Position numbers and translations under genes: made by a program
Shown: one piece after another, positions 52,927 to 62,514 of the stretch
How the letters are laid out: each line of letters starts with the position of its first letter
Numbering within the stretch: the first letter of the stretch is position 1
Assembly: GCF_004912275.1 (NCBI RefSeq)
Contig: NZ_STGY01000021.1
Span: 101,999 to 165,998 of the forward strand
Reading direction: 5' to 3'
DNA: 64,000 nt
From: Glycomyces buryatensis
GTDB lineage: Bacteria > Actinomycetota > Actinomycetes > Mycobacteriales > Micromonosporaceae
Notes under the pieces: generated by a model
The model's database searches: none
What the model was told of the DNA's origin: nothing
The model's input: the letters and a program-made list of their open reading frames with translations, nothing else

Positions 52927-53003
52927 TCCTCGTCGCCATCGTTGTTGGAGACGGTATGTGATCGGGCTCTACCTGCTATAACGCACAGGTGGAGCCTTTT
53001 TCT

Positions 53004-53606
53004 ATGAGTCTGGTGGCCGAACTGGTCGGTACCGCCGTGTTCGCCGCATCGGGCGCTTCGGCCGCGATCGGCAAGAGACTCGACATGTTCGGCATCGTCG
53101 TCATCGGGGTGATCACCGCGCTCGGCGGCGGGATGCTCCGCGACATCCTCATCGGCGCGCCGCCCCTGGTGCTCACCGACTGGCGCTACCCGACCGTGGC
53201 CATGTTCGCGGCCGGGGTGGTGTTCTGGATCCACCCGACGCTCTCGCGGGTGCGCATGACGATGCTGGTCCTGGACGCGGCCGGGTTGGCCCTGTTCACG
53301 GTGGTGGGGACCGCGAAGGGCCTCGACTACGGTTTCTCGCCCTACGCGGCTTGCATCGTTGGAGTACTCTCCGGAGTCGGCGGTGGCCTTCTGCGCGATC
53401 TGCTCACTCAGGAGATACCGGCGGTGCTGCGGTCGGACTTCTACGCCCTGGCCGCGACGATCGGCGCGATCGTCGAGGTGGTGGGGCAGCGGTGGGAGTC
53501 GCAGATCGGCTCGGCCACGCTGACGACCATCGCGGTGGCGACGATCTTTGTTGTCCGGCTGGTGGCCATTTGGTTTCGGTGGGAGGCACCGAAACCGAAA
53601 TTCTGA
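53004..53606 (+). CDS. TRIC-family cation channel protein (UPF0126)
   Basis: 200 residues, about seven hydrophobic segments in two repeats of three. Each repeat carries a glycine motif: GGGMLRDIL and [12 protein letters not shown] 53004 is 9 nt after GGTGGAG; a GTG at 52989 is possible. Related to trimeric intracellular cation channels; direct role in bacteria not certain. Second in line before sigB. Confidence 0.92.
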   Translation: MSLVAELVGTAVFAASGASAAIGKRLDMFGIVVIGVITALGGGMLRDILIGAPPLVLTDWRYPTVAMFAAGVVFWIHPTLSRVRMTMLVLDAAGLALFTVVGTAKGLDYGFSPYAACIVGVLSGVGGGLLRDLLTQEIPAVLRSDFYALAATIGAIVEVVGQRWESQIGSATLTTIAVATIFVVRLVAIWFRWEAPKPKF

Positions 53607-53682
53607 TGCTGTCTCCCGGGTTCGTGCCACCCTTCGCGCTGAGGGGTTTCATTCAGGGAATTCCGCTGCAAGCTGGTACCTC

Positions 53683-53700
53683 ACCCGGTGCCCACCGGGT
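53683..53700 (+). promoter_or_regulatory. hairpin in the sigB 5' region
   Basis: ACCCGGT-GCCC-ACCGGGT, a 7-bp stem, lies 58 bp before the sigB start. A second weak stem (GCGGGG/CCCCGC) follows at ~53706-53724. Could be a terminator for the TRIC gene or a structured leader. Confidence 0.3.
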
Positions 53701-53757
53701 CAGGTGCGGGGCGACCCACCCCGCATGGGAGGGTCAGCAGCGAAAGGCGAACCAACG

Positions 53758-54714
53758 ATGGCATCCGCAGGCAGCATCCGTCAACGCCCGGCTCAGCGTC
53801 CGGCCGAGTATTCCGGCGATCCCGTGCGCGCCTACCTCAACGGCATCGGCAAACACAGGCTTCTCACCGCTTCCGAGGAAGTGGAGTGCGCCAAGGCGAT
53901 CGAGGCAGGCCTCATGGCCGTGCGCCGTATCTCCGAGACCACCGATCCCGATCTGCGCGGGGACCTGGCGAAAATAGCGGCCGAGGGCCGCGCCGCCAAG
54001 CAGCGCATGCTCGAATCGAATCTTCGACTCGTGGTCAGTGTCGCGAAACGGTATTCGGGGGCGGGCATGAGCCTCCTCGACCTCATTCAGGAGGGCAATC
54101 TCGGCCTCATCCGCGCCGTGGAGAAGTTCGATTACCAAAAGGGCTACAAATTCTCGACTTACGCGACCTGGTGGATCAGGCAGGCCATCAACCGCGCCGT
54201 CACCGACCAGTCCCGCACGATCCGCGTCCCGGCCCACACCGTCGACCAGATCAAGCGCATGAACCGGGCCCGCCAGGACCTGCTGGCCGAGCTGGGCCGC
54301 GAACCGCGCTGTGAGGAGATCGCCGCAGAGCTCGAGGTCAGTCCCGGCAAGGTCTTGGAGCTCATGTCATACGACCGCGAGCCGGTCAGCCTCGACCAGA
54401 CGGTCGGCGAGGACGACTCGACGGCACTGGGCGACCTGGTCGCCCACATGCCGCGCGAGCAGGGCAGCGAGGACGCGGTCTCGTACGGGCTGCTGCGCCG
54501 CCACATCGCCTCGGTGCTGGCGAGCCTGCCCGAGCGGGAACAAACCGTCCTGCGTCTGCGTTTCGGCATTGACGACGGCCGCCAGCGCACGCTCGAAGAG
54601 GTCTCGGCCGACTTCGGTCTGTCCCGGGAGCGCGTGCGCCAGATCGAAAAGAATGCGCTCCACCGCCTGCGCCAACCCGACTACGCGGGACGGCTGGCTG
54701 AATATGTGGCTTGA
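53758..54714 (+). CDS. sigB: group 2 sigma factor SigB
   Basis: 318 residues from ATG 53758 (AAAGGCGAA upstream). It lacks the basic N-terminal extension of SigA but keeps regions 1.2 to 4: [63 protein letters not shown], and helix-turn-helix [20 protein letters not shown]. Next to a DtxR-type gene as in mycobacteria (sigB-ideR). Stress or stationary-phase transcription is expected from the family. Confidence 0.95.
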   Translation: MASAGSIRQRPAQRPAEYSGDPVRAYLNGIGKHRLLTASEEVECAKAIEAGLMAVRRISETTDPDLRGDLAKIAAEGRAAKQRMLESNLRLVVSVAKRYSGAGMSLLDLIQEGNLGLIRAVEKFDYQKGYKFSTYATWWIRQAINRAVTDQSRTIRVPAHTVDQIKRMNRARQDLLAELGREPRCEEIAAELEVSPGKVLELMSYDREPVSLDQTVGEDDSTALGDLVAHMPREQGSEDAVSYGLLRRHIASVLASLPEREQTVLRLRFGIDDGRQRTLEEVSADFGLSRERVRQIEKNALHRLRQPDYAGRLAEYVA

Positions 54715-54819
54715 CCGGCATATATCATGGATGGAGACAGGGGGTCTGGCGGCTACCTGACCCATCCCGCCCCGCTGCCTTTCGAAGCATTCGGGCGGAT
54801 CTAGTGAAGGAACGAAGCT

Positions 54820-55506
54820 GTGACCACGGACCTCGTCGACACTACTGAGATGTATCTGCGCACCATCCTCGAACTCGAGGAGGAGGGCGTTCCGGCGTTG
54901 CGCGCACGGATCGCCGAACGGCTCGACCAGAGCGGTCCGACGGTCTCCCAGACGGTCGGGCGCATGCAGCGCCACGGCCTGCTCAATGTCAAGAGCGACC
55001 GCCACCTCGAACTCACCGAAGAGGGCCGACGCCAGGCCGTGGCCGTGATGCGCAAGCATCGGCTCGCCGAGCGCCTCCTCGTCGACGTGATCGGCATGTC
55101 CTACATCGAGGCCCACGACGAGGCCTGCAAGTGGGAACACGTCATGAGCGACGCGGTCGAGAAGCGCGTTTACGAGCTGCTCAAGCACCCGACCCGCTCC
55201 CCGTACGGCAACTCCATCCCCGGTCTCCAGGCGCTCGACTCGGCCGCCGTGGTGGCCTTGGGCGTGACCGACGAGCGGCCCATGAGTGTGGTCGCACCCG
55301 GCTCGAAGGTGCGCGTGACGCGCCTGTGCGAGTCGGTGCAGACCCACCCGGACCTGCTCTCCTCGCTCCACCGCGCGGGCATCGATCCCGAGGCGGAGGT
55401 CTTGGTCGACCGCGCCGACGGCGATGTGGTCATCACCGCCGACTCCGACACGATCCGCCTGAGCGTCGACGACGCCGCCAAGGTGTTCGCCGCTCCGGTC
55501 GAATAG
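54820..55506 (+). CDS. dtxR: DtxR/IdeR-family iron-dependent repressor
   Basis: 228 residues from GTG 54820 (GAAGGAAC). N-terminal winged helix (TTEMYLRTILELEEEGV, DQSGPTVSQTVGRM). Metal residues fit DtxR: Met near 11, His and Glu in MRKHRLAERLL, His in IEAHDEACKWEHVMSD plus the Cys, Glu and His of CKWEH. The C-terminal SH3-like domain is present (ERPMSVVAPGSKVRVTRL). Represses siderophore and iron-uptake genes when Fe(II) binds. Adjacent to sigB as in M. tuberculosis. Confidence 0.95.
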   Translation: MTTDLVDTTEMYLRTILELEEEGVPALRARIAERLDQSGPTVSQTVGRMQRHGLLNVKSDRHLELTEEGRRQAVAVMRKHRLAERLLVDVIGMSYIEAHDEACKWEHVMSDAVEKRVYELLKHPTRSPYGNSIPGLQALDSAAVVALGVTDERPMSVVAPGSKVRVTRLCESVQTHPDLLSSLHRAGIDPEAEVLVDRADGDVVITADSDTIRLSVDDAAKVFAAPVE

Positions 55507-55665
55507 CCCGATCGCACAATCGCCGGGGGCGGTTGTGCGATTCGTGCTTTCTGGTGTCTTGACCGCATTCCTATGCCGGGGTAGGGTAATGAACGGCTTG
55601 AAAACGCTTGCGCACGCTATGTGCGCCTTAGTTTTCTACGCCCCCCGATACCGAACTCCGCACCA

Positions 55666-55702
55666 GAGCGCCCTCCCTGCACCCCCGGCAGGGAGGGCGC
55701 TC
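55666..55702. terminator. bidirectional hairpin 1 between dtxR and lipoprotein genes
   Basis: Perfect 15-bp stem GAGCGCCCTCCCTGC / GCAGGGAGGGCGCTC with a 7-nt loop. Confidence 0.8.
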
Positions 55703-55717
55703 GCTATTGCGAAGCGC

Positions 55718-55761
55718 AACGGCCCGGTCGCACTGTTCGAGGACAGTGCGACCGGGCCGTT
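55718..55761. terminator. bidirectional hairpin 2 between dtxR and lipoprotein genes
   Basis: Perfect 19-bp stem AACGGCCCGGTCGCACTGT / ACAGTGCGACCGGGCCGTT with a 6-nt loop. It lies just past the lipoprotein stop and separates two convergent units. Confidence 0.85.
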
Positions 55762-55777
55762 CGGCGTTCTGAAGCGT

Positions 55778-56395
55778 TTACTCCGCGGCGTCCGCGTTGG
55801 CCTGGTTGATGCTCTTGGCGAGATCGGTGAAGCCCGGGACGAGTTCTTCCACCGTCCCGGCCTCGGTGCCTTCGGGGGTGGTGTAGCGCATCTCGAACAT
55901 ATTGCCGTCGGCGAGCCAGCCCAGTTCCAGGGCCGGACCGGCTCCGGTGTCCTCGGTGTGGACTATCCAGTAGGCGGCGTCGCCCAGGTCCTCGATCTCT
56001 TCGGAGTCGCCCGGCTCCTCGTCCTTGTAGACGTCCGCACTGGCGTCGGTGGGGGCGATGAAGGTCGTCAGGTCGGGGTAGGCGGCCTCGCCGGTCTGGA
56101 CGGCGCAGCTGAGCTGGGCGGGGGCGTCCTCCTCCTCGCCGTCGGGTTCGGGGCCGCCGGAGGCGAAGCGGAAGTGCTCGCCGGTCACCGAGTCGAGCAG
56201 GTCGCCGTCGATGAGGGTGCAGGCGCCGCCCGCCTCCTCGAGGTCGAGTTCGACCGGGGTGGTCGATTCGTCCGCACTCGTCTCCTCCTGCGCCGCGGTG
56301 TCGACCGGGTCTTCCGCGTTGCCGCCGTCGTCGCTGCACGCGGCCGCGCCCAGCAGGAGGGCCGCGACAGGTATGGCGATTGCGAGTCGTTTCAT
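55778..56395 (-). CDS. hypothetical lipoprotein
   Basis: 205 residues from ATG 56395, overlapping the sulfurtransferase stop by 4 nt. Signal with lipobox GAAAC (Cys20). An acidic Ser/Thr/Glu linker follows, then a globular domain with CTLIDGDLLDSV and AQLSCAVQTG (likely disulfide). Resembles DUF3558-like lipoproteins only in general layout; family not certain. Cotranscribed with the rhodanese gene. Confidence 0.83.
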   Translation of the reverse strand: MKRLAIAIPVAALLLGAAACSDDGGNAEDPVDTAAQEETSADESTTPVELDLEEAGGACTLIDGDLLDSVTGEHFRFASGGPEPDGEEEDAPAQLSCAVQTGEAAYPDLTTFIAPTDASADVYKDEEPGDSEEIEDLGDAAYWIVHTEDTGAGPALELGWLADGNMFEMRYTTPEGTEAGTVEELVPGFTDLAKSINQANADAAE

Positions 56396-57201
56396 GATTC
56401 CTCCCCGGTGGCGGCCTGTCGGCCCTGCGACGTCCAGTCGCTCCATGAGCCGATGTAGATCGGCGGCGTCGGCAGTCTGGCCGCGGTGACGGCGAGGGCC
56501 GTGCGGGCCGCGCCGACTCCGGAGCCGCAGTAGAAGGCGGCCTCGGTGTGCTTCTCGTAGCGTCCGCGCAGCGTATCCGCGTCCACCAGTCCCCCGCCCG
56601 AGGCATTGTCCTCGGCGAGCGGCAGGTTCACCGCTCCGGGGATGTGCCCGGCGACGGGGTCGATCGGTTCATTCTCCCCCCGATAGCGCTCGGGGGCTCG
56701 CACATCGACGAGCTCGCGCTCGTCGGCCCAGGTGGCCGCCTCGTCGGCGTCCAGCACCGTCATGGCGCCGGGCGTGACGGTGAAGGCCCCGGGCGGCGGA
56801 GAGGGGACGTCGGTGGTGAGCTCGCGGCCGGACCGGGTCCAGGCGGCGAGTCCGCCGTCGAGGACGCGGACGTCCTCGTGGCCGGCCCAGCGCAGCGTCC
56901 ACCAGGTGCGGGCGGCGGCCATGCCGTCGCCGTCGTCGTAGACCACGACCGGGGTGCCCGAATCGATGCCGGCCTCGCGCAGCACCACTTGCAGGACTTC
57001 GGGGTCGGGCAGTGGGTGGCGACCGCCAACGGCACCGACCCGGCCGCAGACGTCGCGGTCGAAGTCGATCCAGACGGCGCCGGGCAGGTGCCCGGCGGCG
57101 TAGTCCGCTTCCTTGGAGGGCCCGCCGAGCGTCCAGCGGACGTCGAGCAGAACCGCGCCGGCCAGATCCGCGACCTCGTCGGCACCGATAAGTGGGCTCA
57201 T
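56392..57201 (-). CDS. thiosulfate/3-mercaptopyruvate sulfurtransferase (tandem rhodanese)
   Basis: 269 residues from ATG 57201. Two rhodanese domains; the inactive first (LLDVRWTLGGPSKEADYAAG, GIDSGTPVVVYDDGDG) and the catalytic second with FYCGSGVGA containing the active Cys. Transfers sulfur to cyanide or thiols; the CGSGV loop favours mercaptopyruvate type. Ends in ATGA overlap with the lipoprotein gene and begins 11 bp downstream of the deaminase stop, so the three minus-strand genes form one unit. Confidence 0.92.
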   Translation of the reverse strand: MSPLIGADEVADLAGAVLLDVRWTLGGPSKEADYAAGHLPGAVWIDFDRDVCGRVGAVGGRHPLPDPEVLQVVLREAGIDSGTPVVVYDDGDGMAAARTWWTLRWAGHEDVRVLDGGLAAWTRSGRELTTDVPSPPPGAFTVTPGAMTVLDADEAATWADERELVDVRAPERYRGENEPIDPVAGHIPGAVNLPLAEDNASGGGLVDADTLRGRYEKHTEAAFYCGSGVGAARTALAVTAARLPTPPIYIGSWSDWTSQGRQAATGEES

Positions 57202-57211
57202 GCGACCCAGG

Positions 57212-57658
57212 CTATCGGAGGTGGGAATTGGGCCTTTCGGCCGCCGGGGCGAATTCCGGCATGACGTCGACGGCCACGCCTGACTCGCGCAATGCGCGGG
57301 CGCCGGAAGGTGTTTCGACAAAGTTCTCGGGTTCGCCGACCGCATAGACGACACGGGCGACCCCCGCTTCGATGAGCAGCTGGGCGCAGGGTTCCGGACG
57401 CGAGGCCCGGTGCCCGCAAGGTTCCATAGTGGAGTAAACCGTGGCGCCCTCGACCGATGCTGTGGCGCGGCGCAGCGCCACCTCTTCGGCGTGGTCGTGG
57501 TCCTGTTCGGCCCGCGAATAGCCCTCGCCGATGTTCTCTCCGTCGGCGACGATCACGGCGCCGACACTGAAGGCGGTCTTCGACGGCGGGCATTGCCCGG
57601 CCAGCTCCACGGCTCGGGACATCCAACGGGCATCGTCGGCATTAACGGAAATTGACAC
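57212..57658 (-). CDS. CDA/RibD-type zinc deaminase
   Basis: 148 residues from GTG 57658 (ATG 57622, Met32 in a longer reading, is an alternative). Zinc motifs HAEEVAL (His and proton-shuttle Glu) and MEPCGHRASRPEPCAQLL (PCxxxxxxxxxC). Closest in motif to the deaminase half of RibD but lacks the reductase domain. Substrate could be a pyrimidine nucleotide or a riboflavin intermediate; not resolved. First of the deaminase-rhodanese-lipoprotein unit. Confidence 0.85.
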   Translation of the reverse strand: MSISVNADDARWMSRAVELAGQCPPSKTAFSVGAVIVADGENIGEGYSRAEQDHDHAEEVALRRATASVEGATVYSTMEPCGHRASRPEPCAQLLIEAGVARVVYAVGEPENFVETPSGARALRESGVAVDVMPEFAPAAERPNSHLR

Positions 57659-57783
57659 GGCCCCAAAATACCCGGCGACTCGACCGCAGGCGGCTGTCAC
57701 CGCGCGTTGCCGCATGCCGATACGATGTAGGCGACCCCGGACACAGACTCCCCGATACGTTCGCGGAGTCGTCTACTAGCGAG

Positions 57784-59151
57784 GTGAAGTTGACCGTCCA
57801 GTCCCCTCCCGCCCCGACCCAGGCGCCAACGCCCACTGCGGCGCCGGGCGCCGCACCCGGGCGGCGACAGCGGTTCGCGCGAGTCCAAGCGGCCCTGCGG
57901 CAAACGCCCGGCCAACTGCGCGGCATCCTCGTGGTCCTGGTGGTCCTCATCATCGGCGCCGGCGTCACCGGCATGACCGCGGTGCTCGCCAAGTCCGCCG
58001 TCATCGAGGAGACCACCACCCAGTCGGGACGCCTGTCCGTGGCCGCCCTCCAGCTCTACCAGGCCCTCTCCCAGGCCGACGCGACCGCCGCCAGCTCCTA
58101 CCTGACCGCCGGTGGCTCCTCGCAGACCACCCGCGACACCTACCAGGAGGCCATGCGGGACGCCACCGTCGCGCTCACCACCGCCTCCGGCCAGGTCGAG
58201 ACCGCGGCCGACGCCCAGCTGGTCGCCGAGCTCAACGCCCGCCTGCCCGTCTACACCGGACTGGTCGAAACGGCCCGCAGCTACAACCGGCTCGGCGAGC
58301 CGATCGGCGCGACCTACCAGAAGCAGGCCTCCACGCTCATGCGTACCGAGGTCCTGCCGAGGGCTGACGAGCTGCAACACAATGCGCTCGACCAGCTCTC
58401 GGAATCGCGCTCCTCGGCCCAGGCGTTCCCGTGGATCACCGCCGGCCTCGCCGCACTGGCGCTCGTCGTGCTGGTGTGGGCGCAGATGTGGCTGAGCCGC
58501 AAGACCAACCGGGTGTTCAACCTCGGACTGGTCGGCGCCACCGTCATGCTGGCGCTCTTCTCCGGCTGGCTGGCCATGGCCGCGCTGGCGTCCGCCACTC
58601 ACACCGAACGGTCCCATGAGGATGGTGCGATCCCGCTGGAACTGCTGGCCGAGGCCCACATCGCCACCCAGCAGGCGCGAGCCGAGGAATCCCTGGTGCT
58701 CATCGCCCGCGGCGAGGACAGCGCGGCCGAGGAACGCTACGCCGCCCAGATGGAGACGCTCATGGGCTCGGGCGGCCTGTTCGACCGGCTCGAAGCCGAA
58801 TACGGCGACGACCCCGAGATCAGCGACGCGCTGACCGCCGCCGCCGAGGCCGCCTCGGCCTGGAGCTCCGGCCACGACGCGGTCATCAAGCTGGCCACGG
58901 AAGGCCAGTACACCGACGCCGTCGAAATGGCCGTCGGCGAAGAAGACGACAGCCTCACCAACTCGTTCAACACGCTCAACGCGCAACTGACGGAAGCGAC
59001 CGACGTCAGCGCCGACCGCTTCGACCAGGCCACCGCCGACGCGCGGCGATCCCTGGCCGGCGCGGCGGCCGGACTGGCGACCCTGGCCCTGCTCGCCCTC
59101 ATCAGTGCGGCCGTGGGCATCCAAATGCGAGTGTCGGAGTACCACGCATGA
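57784..59151 (+). CDS. glnX: GlnX-like membrane signalling protein
   Basis: 455 residues from GTG 57784 (TTG 57790 is possible). A Pro/Ala-rich N-terminus leads to four hydrophobic segments (~48-70, ~219-240, ~246-270, ~432-452) that enclose two extracytoplasmic helical domains resembling chemoreceptor sensor bundles (SRLSVAALQLYQALSQADATAA-like start; keep TTTQSGRLSVAALQ). First gene of glnX-glnH-pknG-PP2C. In M. tuberculosis Rv0412c (GlnX) relays amino-acid binding by GlnH to PknG. The stop overlaps the glnH start (ATGATG). Confidence 0.85.
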   Translation: MKLTVQSPPAPTQAPTPTAAPGAAPGRRQRFARVQAALRQTPGQLRGILVVLVVLIIGAGVTGMTAVLAKSAVIEETTTQSGRLSVAALQLYQALSQADATAASSYLTAGGSSQTTRDTYQEAMRDATVALTTASGQVETAADAQLVAELNARLPVYTGLVETARSYNRLGEPIGATYQKQASTLMRTEVLPRADELQHNALDQLSESRSSAQAFPWITAGLAALALVVLVWAQMWLSRKTNRVFNLGLVGATVMLALFSGWLAMAALASATHTERSHEDGAIPLELLAEAHIATQQARAEESLVLIARGEDSAAEERYAAQMETLMGSGGLFDRLEAEYGDDPEISDALTAAAEAASAWSSGHDAVIKLATEGQYTDAVEMAVGEEDDSLTNSFNTLNAQLTEATDVSADRFDQATADARRSLAGAAAGLATLALLALISAAVGIQMRVSEYHA

Positions 59152-60119
59152 TGAATCGACCCAGATCCCGCTGGTCCGCCCCCCTGGCCCTCGTCACCGG
59201 GTCCGCGCTGCTGCTGCTCGCCGCCTGCTCCGGACAGGCCGGCATCGACCCCGCCGAGGTCGACGTCCCCACCCCGCTGCCCGAGGGCATCAATTTCGAG
59301 CCCGACATCTCCACCGCGGAGGCGGACGACAGCTGCGACCCGCTCGCGTCCTACGACCCCGGCTCGATCACCGCCGAACAGGCCCGTGAACAGCTCGACT
59401 CCGACGACCACATCTCCATCGGCATCAGCCAGTCCACCAACCTCATGGGCTACCGCGACCCGGTCACCAACCAGCTCGAAGGCTTCGACATCGAGATCGC
59501 CGAGGCCATCATCACCGAACTGCTCGGCGCCGACGCCCAGATCACCTGGGTGCCGATGACCTCCCGCGAACGCGAGGACGCCGTCAACAACGACCGCGTC
59601 GACATGGTCGTGCGCACCATGACCATGAACTGCGGACGGTGGGAGAACGTCGAATTCTCCACCGAGTACTACAGCGCCGGACAGCGACTCCTCGTCCCCA
59701 AGGACGCCGGTATCGAAAGCGCCGAAGAACTCACCGCGGACCAGACCGTCTGCACCGGCGAGAGCTCCACCTCCCCGAGCAATATCGCCGCCGTCACCGA
59801 GGCGCAACCGGTCACCGTCCCCGACTTCAACGACTGCCTGGTGCTGCTCCAGCAGGGCACCGTCGACGCCGTCTCCACCGACGAGACGATCCTCGCGGGC
59901 ATGGCCATCCAGGACCCCACCATCGAGGTCGTCGGCGAGCCCTTCTCCGATGAGCCCTACGGCATCGCCTTCCAGAAGGGCAATACCGACCTGGCCCGCT
60001 ACGTCAACGGCGTCCTCGCCGACATGCGCTCCGACGGCAGATGGCAGGACATCTACGACAAGTGGCTCGCCCCCAGGCTCGGCGACGCCACCCCGCCCGC
60101 GGCGAAGTACCAGGACTGA
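59148..60119 (+). CDS. glnH: glutamate/amino-acid-binding lipoprotein GlnH
   Basis: 323 residues. Signal with lipobox LLAAC (Cys27). Type II periplasmic-binding domain: ISIGISQSTNLMGYRD, LEGFDIEIAEAI, DMVVRTMTMNC, and KWLAPRLG at the end. Senses Asp/Glu/Asn outside the membrane and signals through GlnX to PknG in mycobacteria. No ABC permease or ATPase is beside it, which supports the signalling role over transport. It overlaps glnX by 4 nt. Confidence 0.92.
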   Translation: MMNRPRSRWSAPLALVTGSALLLLAACSGQAGIDPAEVDVPTPLPEGINFEPDISTAEADDSCDPLASYDPGSITAEQAREQLDSDDHISIGISQSTNLMGYRDPVTNQLEGFDIEIAEAIITELLGADAQITWVPMTSREREDAVNNDRVDMVVRTMTMNCGRWENVEFSTEYYSAGQRLLVPKDAGIESAEELTADQTVCTGESSTSPSNIAAVTEAQPVTVPDFNDCLVLLQQGTVDAVSTDETILAGMAIQDPTIEVVGEPFSDEPYGIAFQKGNTDLARYVNGVLADMRSDGRWQDIYDKWLAPRLGDATPPAAKYQD

Positions 60120-60132
60120 AGGCGAGTACCAG

Positions 60133-62499
60133 ATGAGCGACCCGCAGCAGCCCGAACACACACAGCGCTACACGCCCAGTGTCCGGCAGGTCCAGCAAGA
60201 AGCGGCGGACGACCCCGAGGGGGCCGGCTCCGACACCCTCCGGGTGCGCAAGCGCCTCTCCACGCCCCCGGCCGTCCCCGCCCAGCCCGGCTTCGCGCCC
60301 TCCCCGCCGATGCCCGATGGGACGCAGGCGATCTCGCGACCCGTCTCGCAGATGGTCGCGCCCGCACAGGCCCCCTCGCCGCCGCCCGCCCCGTACCGCG
60401 CGCCCGCCGCGCCACTCCCCCAGCCGATCACCGGCCCCGTCACGCGCTCCACCACCTCCAGCTCCCGCCAGCGCGGGGGCCTGTCCGACATGCCGCCGGT
60501 CCCACCGCGCGACCCCGCCCAAGCGGTCATGGACGACCCGAAGGTCTCCGAGCACAAACGCTTCTGCTCCTCCTGCGGCAAGCCCGTCGGTCGCCCGCAG
60601 GCCGGCCGGGCCGGACGGGTCGAGGGCTTCTGCCCCTACTGCCGCTCCCGCTACTGGTTCACGCCCTCGCTGGCCCCCGGCGACGTCCTCTCGGAGCGCT
60701 ACGAGATCCTCGGCGCCATCGCGCACGGCGGCCTGGGCTGGATCTACCTCGCCAATGACCGGAACTTCGCCGACGACCTGACCCAGCGATGGGTGGTCAT
60801 CAAGGGCCTCATCAACACCACCGACGAAGACGCCATCGAGGCGGCCATCAACGAACGGCGCTTCCTGGTCGGCATCGACCACCCGAACGTCGTCAACATC
60901 CACGACTTCGTGGCCGCCGCCGACCCGCGCTCGGGCCAACTCCAGTCCTACATCGTCATGGAATACGTGGCGGGCAAGTCCCTGCGCGACATCCGCGACG
61001 ACGTCTCCGAGGACGGCGAGCGCGAGCCGCTGTCACTGGAGCAGGTCCTGACCTACACCTCCGAACTGCTGCCGGCGTTCTCCTACCTGCACGACCGGGG
61101 CCTGCTGTTCTGCGACTTCAAGCCCGACAACGTCATCCACGTCGAGACCTGGCTCAAGCTCATCGACCTCGGCGCGGTGCGCCGCGTCGACGACCTCGAA
61201 TCGGCGATCTACGGCACCCCCGGCTACTCAGTGCCCAATGACGAGGTGCTGTCGGTCGGCCCGTCGATCACCTCCGACCTGTACACGATCGGCCGCTCGA
61301 TGGCCGTGCTGGCGCTGCAGTTCAAGGGCTTCACCGGGCAGTACCGCGACTCGTTCCCGCCCGCCGCCGACACGCCCGTGTTCCAGGACTTCGGGTCGTT
61401 CCACCGACTGCTGCTGCGCTCCTGCCACACCGAGCCGCGCTCGCGCTTCCAGGACGCCGACGAGATGCGCACCCAGGTGCGCGGGGTCCTCCACGAGGTC
61501 CAGTCGGTGCAGAAGAACGAGCCGAGGTTCGAGCCTTCGACCCTGTTCGGCCCCGAGCAGGCGGTGTTCGGCGAGCCCGACATCGAGTACGACAAGGCCG
61601 CGATCGGCGACCCGTTCGAGGTCGCCCACGCACTGCCGGACCCGATGCTCGACCTGGCCGACCCGGCCGCCGCCTACCTGGCCTCCATGCAGGCCACCCA
61701 CGCCGCCGGAATCCTCGCCGAGCTCGCCTCCGCGCCGGTGCAGAGCCCCGAGGTGCACCTGCGGCGCGTCCGGACGCTCATCGGCGCCGGGGACCTCGCC
61801 GGTGCCGTCGCCGCGCTCGACCAGTACGCGCAGCAGGAGGGCAACACCTGGCAGGTGACCTGGCTGCGCGGCGTCATCTCGCTGCTGGCAGCCGACTTCC
61901 ACACGGCCGCGGCGCATTTCGATGCCGTCTACTCCCACCTCCCAGGAGAGCTGGCGCCGCGCCTGGCGCTGGCGGCGTGCGCCGAGATGGCCGGCCGGGC
62001 CGACCTGGCGCTGCCGCACTACACGCGCATCTGGACGTGCGACCACCGATTCGTCTCGGCGGCTTACGGTCGGGCGCGCCTGCTCGACCTGGACGGCCGC
62101 TCGACCGAGGCGATCGGCACGCTGCACCAGGTGCCGAAGACGTCGGCGCAGTACGGGATCGCGCAGACCGCGGCGATCCAGACGTCCCTGCATAGCCGTA
62201 CCGCCCTGCCGTCGATGATGGATCTGCATCACATGGCGGGTCGGCTCGACGAACTCAAGCTGGAGCCGCGGCGTCGCCACCTGGTGGCGACCCGGATCCT
62301 GCACCAGGCCATCGGTCTGGTCGGCCAGGCCGGGCCGGGCGGCGCTCCGCACATCTTCAACGCCCCCTGCGAGGAGCGCGACCTGCGCCTCACGCTGGAG
62401 ACGACCTACCGCCAACTCGCCCACGCCTGCACCAAACGCGAGGACCAGGTCTTCTACTTCGACCAGGCCAACCGCCACCGTCCCCGCACGATGCTGTAG
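60133..62499 (+). CDS. pknG: serine/threonine protein kinase PknG
   Basis: 788 residues from ATG 60133, 13 bp after glnH. The N-terminal ~145 residues are disordered and Pro-rich. A rubredoxin-like metal site follows (FCSSCGKPVG and FCPYCRSRY). The kinase domain (~195-440) has HGGLGWIYLA (G-loop), VVIKGL (Lys), CDFKPDNVIH (catalytic loop where HRD reads FCD) and DLGAVRR (DFG as DLG). The C-terminal ~300 residues form TPR helices. Soluble kinase regulating 2-oxoglutarate metabolism via GarA/OdhI in actinobacteria. The kinase is controlled by the rubredoxin and TPR parts. Confidence 0.97.
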   Translation: MSDPQQPEHTQRYTPSVRQVQQEAADDPEGAGSDTLRVRKRLSTPPAVPAQPGFAPSPPMPDGTQAISRPVSQMVAPAQAPSPPPAPYRAPAAPLPQPITGPVTRSTTSSSRQRGGLSDMPPVPPRDPAQAVMDDPKVSEHKRFCSSCGKPVGRPQAGRAGRVEGFCPYCRSRYWFTPSLAPGDVLSERYEILGAIAHGGLGWIYLANDRNFADDLTQRWVVIKGLINTTDEDAIEAAINERRFLVGIDHPNVVNIHDFVAAADPRSGQLQSYIVMEYVAGKSLRDIRDDVSEDGEREPLSLEQVLTYTSELLPAFSYLHDRGLLFCDFKPDNVIHVETWLKLIDLGAVRRVDDLESAIYGTPGYSVPNDEVLSVGPSITSDLYTIGRSMAVLALQFKGFTGQYRDSFPPAADTPVFQDFGSFHRLLLRSCHTEPRSRFQDADEMRTQVRGVLHEVQSVQKNEPRFEPSTLFGPEQAVFGEPDIEYDKAAIGDPFEVAHALPDPMLDLADPAAAYLASMQATHAAGILAELASAPVQSPEVHLRRVRTLIGAGDLAGAVAALDQYAQQEGNTWQVTWLRGVISLLAADFHTAAAHFDAVYSHLPGELAPRLALAACAEMAGRADLALPHYTRIWTCDHRFVSAAYGRARLLDLDGRSTEAIGTLHQVPKTSAQYGIAQTAAIQTSLHSRTALPSMMDLHHMAGRLDELKLEPRRRHLVATRILHQAIGLVGQAGPGGAPHIFNAPCEERDLRLTLETTYRQLAHACTKREDQVFYFDQANRHRPRTML

Positions 62500-62514
62500 C
62501 GAAGGAGCCATTCA

